Source: an uncultured Acidiphilium sp. (GTDB lineage: Bacteria; Bacillota; Clostridia; Christensenellales; Borkfalkiaceae). Taken from it: a stretch of 27,666 bases of DNA. This document shows, one piece after another, positions 25,232-27,666 of this stretch (positions are counted from its first letter, which is position 1; each line of letters begins with the position of its first letter). The translations under genes and the position numbers were made by a program. Where the stretch lies: the NCBI GenBank assembly GCA_902495325.1, contig CABUWK010000027.1, positions 1 to 27,666 of the forward strand, in the 5' to 3' direction. A model generated the notes under the pieces. The model was given only the letters and a program-made list of their open reading frames with translations, did no database searches and was not told where the DNA came from.

Positions 25232-25813
25232 GTGGCACTCATACCCATGGTCGTGGAGCAGACGGACAGAGGCGAACGCTCTTACGACATTTATTCCAAA
25301 CTTTTAGAAGAAAGGATCATTTTCATCACGGGCGAGATCGAGGACGCGATGGCAAATACCGTGGTCGCGCAACTTTTGTATCTCGAAGCCAAAGATTCTT
25401 CGAAGGACATCGATATTTATATCAACAGCCCGGGCGGAAGCGTGACGGCGGGGCTTGCGATCTTCGACACGATGAATTTCATCAAATGCGACGTGAAGAC
25501 GATCTGCGTCGGCATGGCGGCGAGCATGGGGGCTTTCCTGCTTTCCAGCGGAACGAAAGGAAAGCGTTTTGCCCTTCCTTCGAGCGAGATCATGATCCAT
25601 CAGCCTCTCGGCGGCGCCCAGGGGCAGGCGAGCGATATCAAAATTCAGGCGGAGCATATCCTGAAGCTGAAAAAGAAACTCAATACGGTACTTGCGCAAA
25701 ATACCGGAAAGCCGCTTGAAGTGATCGAAAAGGATACCGACAGAGATAATTATCTTTCCGCCGAAGAAGCTTTGCGTTACGGGCTGATCGACAAAATTTT
25801 CTATAACCGGTAA
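25232..25813 (+). CDS. clpP: ATP-dependent Clp protease proteolytic subunit
   Basis: ClpP forms the double-ring serine peptidase chamber fed by ClpX or other Clp ATPases. The start is a GTG at 25232, six bases after a perfect AAGGAGG. An in-frame ATG five codons later would cut into the conserved N-terminus, and longer upstream frames are not ClpP-like. The 193-residue product has catalytic Ser98 in GMAASMG, His123 in MIHQPLGG and Asp172 in TDRDN. The processing-loop and handle regions look normal. It lies 27 bases upstream of clpX, with which it forms ClpXP. Confidence 0.97.
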   Translation: MALIPMVVEQTDRGERSYDIYSKLLEERIIFITGEIEDAMANTVVAQLLYLEAKDSSKDIDIYINSPGGSVTAGLAIFDTMNFIKCDVKTICVGMAASMGAFLLSSGTKGKRFALPSSEIMIHQPLGGAQGQASDIKIQAEHILKLKKKLNTVLAQNTGKPLEVIEKDTDRDNYLSAEEALRYGLIDKIFYNR

Positions 25814-25840
25814 GAACGGGGATAAGGAGTAAGAAAGTAA

Positions 25841-27100
25841 ATGCCAAACAACGATAACAACGGCAATCATAAAGACGGGCTTTTCTGCTCTTTCTGCGGA
25901 AAGCCGAAAGAGCTTGCAAAACGGCTGATTGCGGGACCGAACGGGGTTTATATCTGCGACGAATGTATCGATATCTGCAAAGACGTGCTTCGTCAGGACG
26001 AGGAAAAAGAAACTGCCCCCGAAACGGTGAAACTGCTGAAACCGCACGAGATCAAAGCCGAGCTCGACAAATACATCGTCGGGCAGGACAAAGCCAAGAA
26101 AGTTCTTTCCGTTGCCGTATACAACCATTATAAACGGATCAATTATGTGGCGAAACAGGGCAAAAAGGATGACACGGAGATCGAAAAGAGCAACATTCTG
26201 CTTCTGGGACCTACCGGCTGCGGAAAAACGCTTCTCGCGAGAACGCTTGCGAAGATCCTTGACGTGCCTTTCGCCGTTGCGGACGCCACCACGCTTACCG
26301 AGGCGGGCTACGTCGGTGAAGACGTGGAAAACATCCTTTTGAAACTCATTCAGAACGCCGATTACGACATCGAACGCGCCCAGCGCGGCATCGTGTATAT
26401 CGACGAGATCGATAAGATCGCCAGAAAGAGCGAAAACGTTTCCATTACGCGCGACGTCAGCGGCGAAGGCGTGCAGCAAGCCCTTCTGAAAATCATCGAG
26501 TCGACGGTTGCTTCCGTGCCCCCGCAGGGCGGCAGAAAGCACCCTCAGCAGGAGTTTATCCGCATCGATACCACAAATATTCTCTTTATCTGCGGCGGCG
26601 CATTCGTCGGGTTGGATAAGATCGTGGATAAGCGGAAAGATCATTCCTCTCTCGGCTTCGGCGGTTTGTTAAAGTCGGATAACGATATGGGCGACAAATA
26701 TTATGCGGACGAAATTCAGCCCCAGGATCTCACGAAGTTCGGTTTGATCCCCGAGTTTGTGGGCAGAATGCCCATTGTGGTAGGGCTTCATCCGCTGGAC
26801 GAAAACGCGCTTGTTTCCATTATGACCGAACCGAAAAACGCGATCGTGAAACAGTATCGCAAGCTTGTGGGGTTGGATAACGTGGAACTTGTCGTTACGG
26901 AAGACGCGGTAAGAGAAGTCGCGAGGAAAGCCATCGCCCTGAAAACGGGCGCGAGAGGACTTCGTACCATTTTTGAAAATCTGATGCTTGACGCCATGTA
27001 TGACGTTCCGTCCGAAGACGACGTTGAAAAAATCGTGATCGACGGCGACGTCGTTGCGGGGAGAAAAGCACCCGAAATCGTGAAGAAACAAATTGCCTGA
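25841..27100 (+). CDS. clpX: ATP-dependent Clp protease ATP-binding subunit ClpX
   Basis: ClpX unfolds tagged proteins and threads them into ClpP. The 419-residue protein has an N-terminal zinc-binding domain with Cys16, Cys19, Cys39 and Cys42. The AAA+ module has Walker A GPTGCGKT at 123-130, pore loop GYVG at 156-159 and Walker B IDEID around Asp188-Glu189. It also has the RKHPQQEF loop and a ClpP-docking LGF loop (SSLGFGG). The length is typical. AAGGAG lies before the start. A strong terminator follows about 70 bases after the stop, so it ends the tig-clpP-clpX unit. Partners of the neighbouring RqcH pathway, such as alanine-tailed chains, are known ClpXP substrates in Bacillus. Confidence 0.98.
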   Translation: MPNNDNNGNHKDGLFCSFCGKPKELAKRLIAGPNGVYICDECIDICKDVLRQDEEKETAPETVKLLKPHEIKAELDKYIVGQDKAKKVLSVAVYNHYKRINYVAKQGKKDDTEIEKSNILLLGPTGCGKTLLARTLAKILDVPFAVADATTLTEAGYVGEDVENILLKLIQNADYDIERAQRGIVYIDEIDKIARKSENVSITRDVSGEGVQQALLKIIESTVASVPPQGGRKHPQQEFIRIDTTNILFICGGAFVGLDKIVDKRKDHSSLGFGGLLKSDNDMGDKYYADEIQPQDLTKFGLIPEFVGRMPIVVGLHPLDENALVSIMTEPKNAIVKQYRKLVGLDNVELVVTEDAVREVARKAIALKTGARGLRTIFENLMLDAMYDVPSEDDVEKIVIDGDVVAGRKAPEIVKKQIA

Positions 27101-27169
27101 CGAGCCCGGAACCTTTTCCGGGGCAGGCGGAATGCTTTTATAAAAACAACAGCAAATTGCTTAGCCTGA

Positions 27170-27207
27170 GGGACTGATGCAGAGTTATTCTGCGTCAGCC
27201 CCTTTTT
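27170..27207 (+). terminator. Intrinsic terminator of clpX
   Basis: GGG plus CTGATGCAGA (27170-27183) pairs with TCTGCGTCAG plus CCC (27189-27202), with one wobble and one A-C mismatch, around a five-base loop, and is followed by TTTTT. Outer flanks (ACAGCAA and TTGCTGT) can extend the structure. Confidence 0.92.
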
Positions 27208-27220
27208 AAATTGCTGTTTT

Positions 27221-27230
27221 ATCGGCTTAT
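27221..27230 (-). repeat. ATAAGCCGAT motif, copy 6
   Basis: This is an exact copy on the minus strand, 13 bases after the T tract of the clpX terminator. A partial second copy (CCGGCTTAT) follows at 27234-27242. Confidence 0.6.
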
Positions 27231-27340
27231 AGACCGGCTTATTGTTTTTTGTGTCGGGTTTTTCGTTATTTTAAAAGCGGGAAAGCACGCCGTGCCGCCC
27301 TCGGCTTGCAGCGTTTTTCATATCTTTTGTTTTTATATCT

Positions 27341-27516
27341 TGTCATCCTGAGCCTGTCCCTTGTCCGGCTTACGAAGGATCTGTTTTTGTCATCCCGAGC
27401 CTTGCAATATATCGGCATATGGGTGAAACCTTCCTCGTCATTCTGACCCAGCCCGCCTGACGGACCCGGGAAGAATCTGAGGAAGGGTGAAATCATATGC
27501 CTTGTCATTCTGATCC
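27341..27516 (+). repeat. Four copies of a TGTCATYCTGA-type dispersed repeat
   Basis: The related 14-base words at 27341, 27388, 27436 and 27503 share TGTCATYCTGAxCC with one or two changes. GAAGGATCT (27374-27382) and GAAGAATCT (27470-27478) follow two of them. This TCATTCTGAG...GAAGAATCT pattern is a common dispersed intergenic repeat in uncultured gut bacteria. It does not look coding. Confidence 0.65.
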
Positions 27517-27566
27517 TACCCCTTGTCCTGCCCATGAAGTAAATTTTCCCGTTGAAGCGGGGTAGA

Positions 27567-27666
27567 CTTCCCCGATAGCGGGGAAGATGTCGGCTTTGCC
27601 GACAGATGGGGCGCGTCCTGCAAGGAAGTGGCTGACGAAGTCAGACAAAAGGGGGCGCCCCCCGCC
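27567..27666. repeat. Multi-hairpin intergenic repeat, cut by the window end
   Basis: Successive perfect stems are CTTCCCC/GGGGAAG (27567-27586), TGTCGGC/GCCGACA (27588-27604) and GCTGAC/GTCAGA-type pairing near 27631-27645. A final GGGGGCGCCCCCC lies at the end. The stacked hairpins suggest a REP-like dispersed element that continues beyond the window. Confidence 0.65.

Larger units (their letters stand above)
27101..27666. other. Non-coding right-end region with terminator and dispersed repeats
   Basis: No gene was found in this stretch. It holds the clpX terminator (27170-27207), one TAAGCCGAT motif copy (27221-27230), four copies of a TGTCATYCTGA word (27341-27516) and a multi-hairpin repeat cut by the window end (27567-27666). 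Short open frames here are low-complexity readings of the repeats and are not reported as genes. Confidence 0.7.

Noticed and set aside
27249..27535. Short open frames at the right end
   Set aside because: They read through repeated TGTCATYCTGA words and hairpins, with no ribosome site or protein-like composition.

Overview
The window looks like a chromosomal segment of an uncultured member of the Bacillota, most likely a gut-type Clostridia. The basis is a moderate GC content, strong AGGAGG-type ribosome sites, many lipoproteins with Gram-positive lipoboxes, a CUT1 sugar transporter without its own ATPase, and the RqcH (FbpA), YigZ, RecX and tig-clpP-clpX genes. This assignment is inference. 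No rRNA or tRNA gene, CRISPR array or transposase was seen.

Region 1 (1-483) is non-coding: a short terminator-like hairpin, two further hairpins, a copy of a recurring motif and a strong bidirectional terminator. Region 2 (484-14713) is a carbohydrate-use locus. A GntR/LacI-type regulator (minus strand) is divergent from a long plus-strand operon. The operon encodes a sugar-binding lipoprotein, two permeases, three tandem paralogues of an unrecognised family (two lipoproteins and one without a signal peptide), a large surface protein with two lectin-like modules, a GH65 phosphorylase and an SGNH/GDSL esterase-like lipoprotein. The simplest reading is that surface proteins bind and deacylate a glycan, the ABC transporter imports an alpha-linked oligosaccharide, and the GH65 enzyme phosphorolyses it in the cytosol.

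Region 3 (14919-19519, minus strand) is a lipoprotein cluster of unknown role. It holds a small lipoprotein, a short divergent Lgt-like membrane protein, a lipoprotein gene broken by one missing base, and a large beta-propeller lipoprotein. Region 4 (19726-23473, minus strand) is a tightly packed housekeeping operon, rqcH-yigZ-recX-birA. Region 5 (23690-27100, plus strand) is the protein-folding and proteolysis set tig-clpP-clpX, with a textbook terminator. Region 6 (27101-27666) is non-coding and ends in dispersed repeats.

Two observations stand out. The first is the three-gene paralogue family at 5253-8282, with strongly shared aromatic/Gly motifs. The second is a DNA word, TAAGCCGAT, present six times: four times next to intrinsic terminators and twice inside genes, where it is read as Ile-Ser-Arg-Leu with minority codons. 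About 0.2 copies would be expected by chance.
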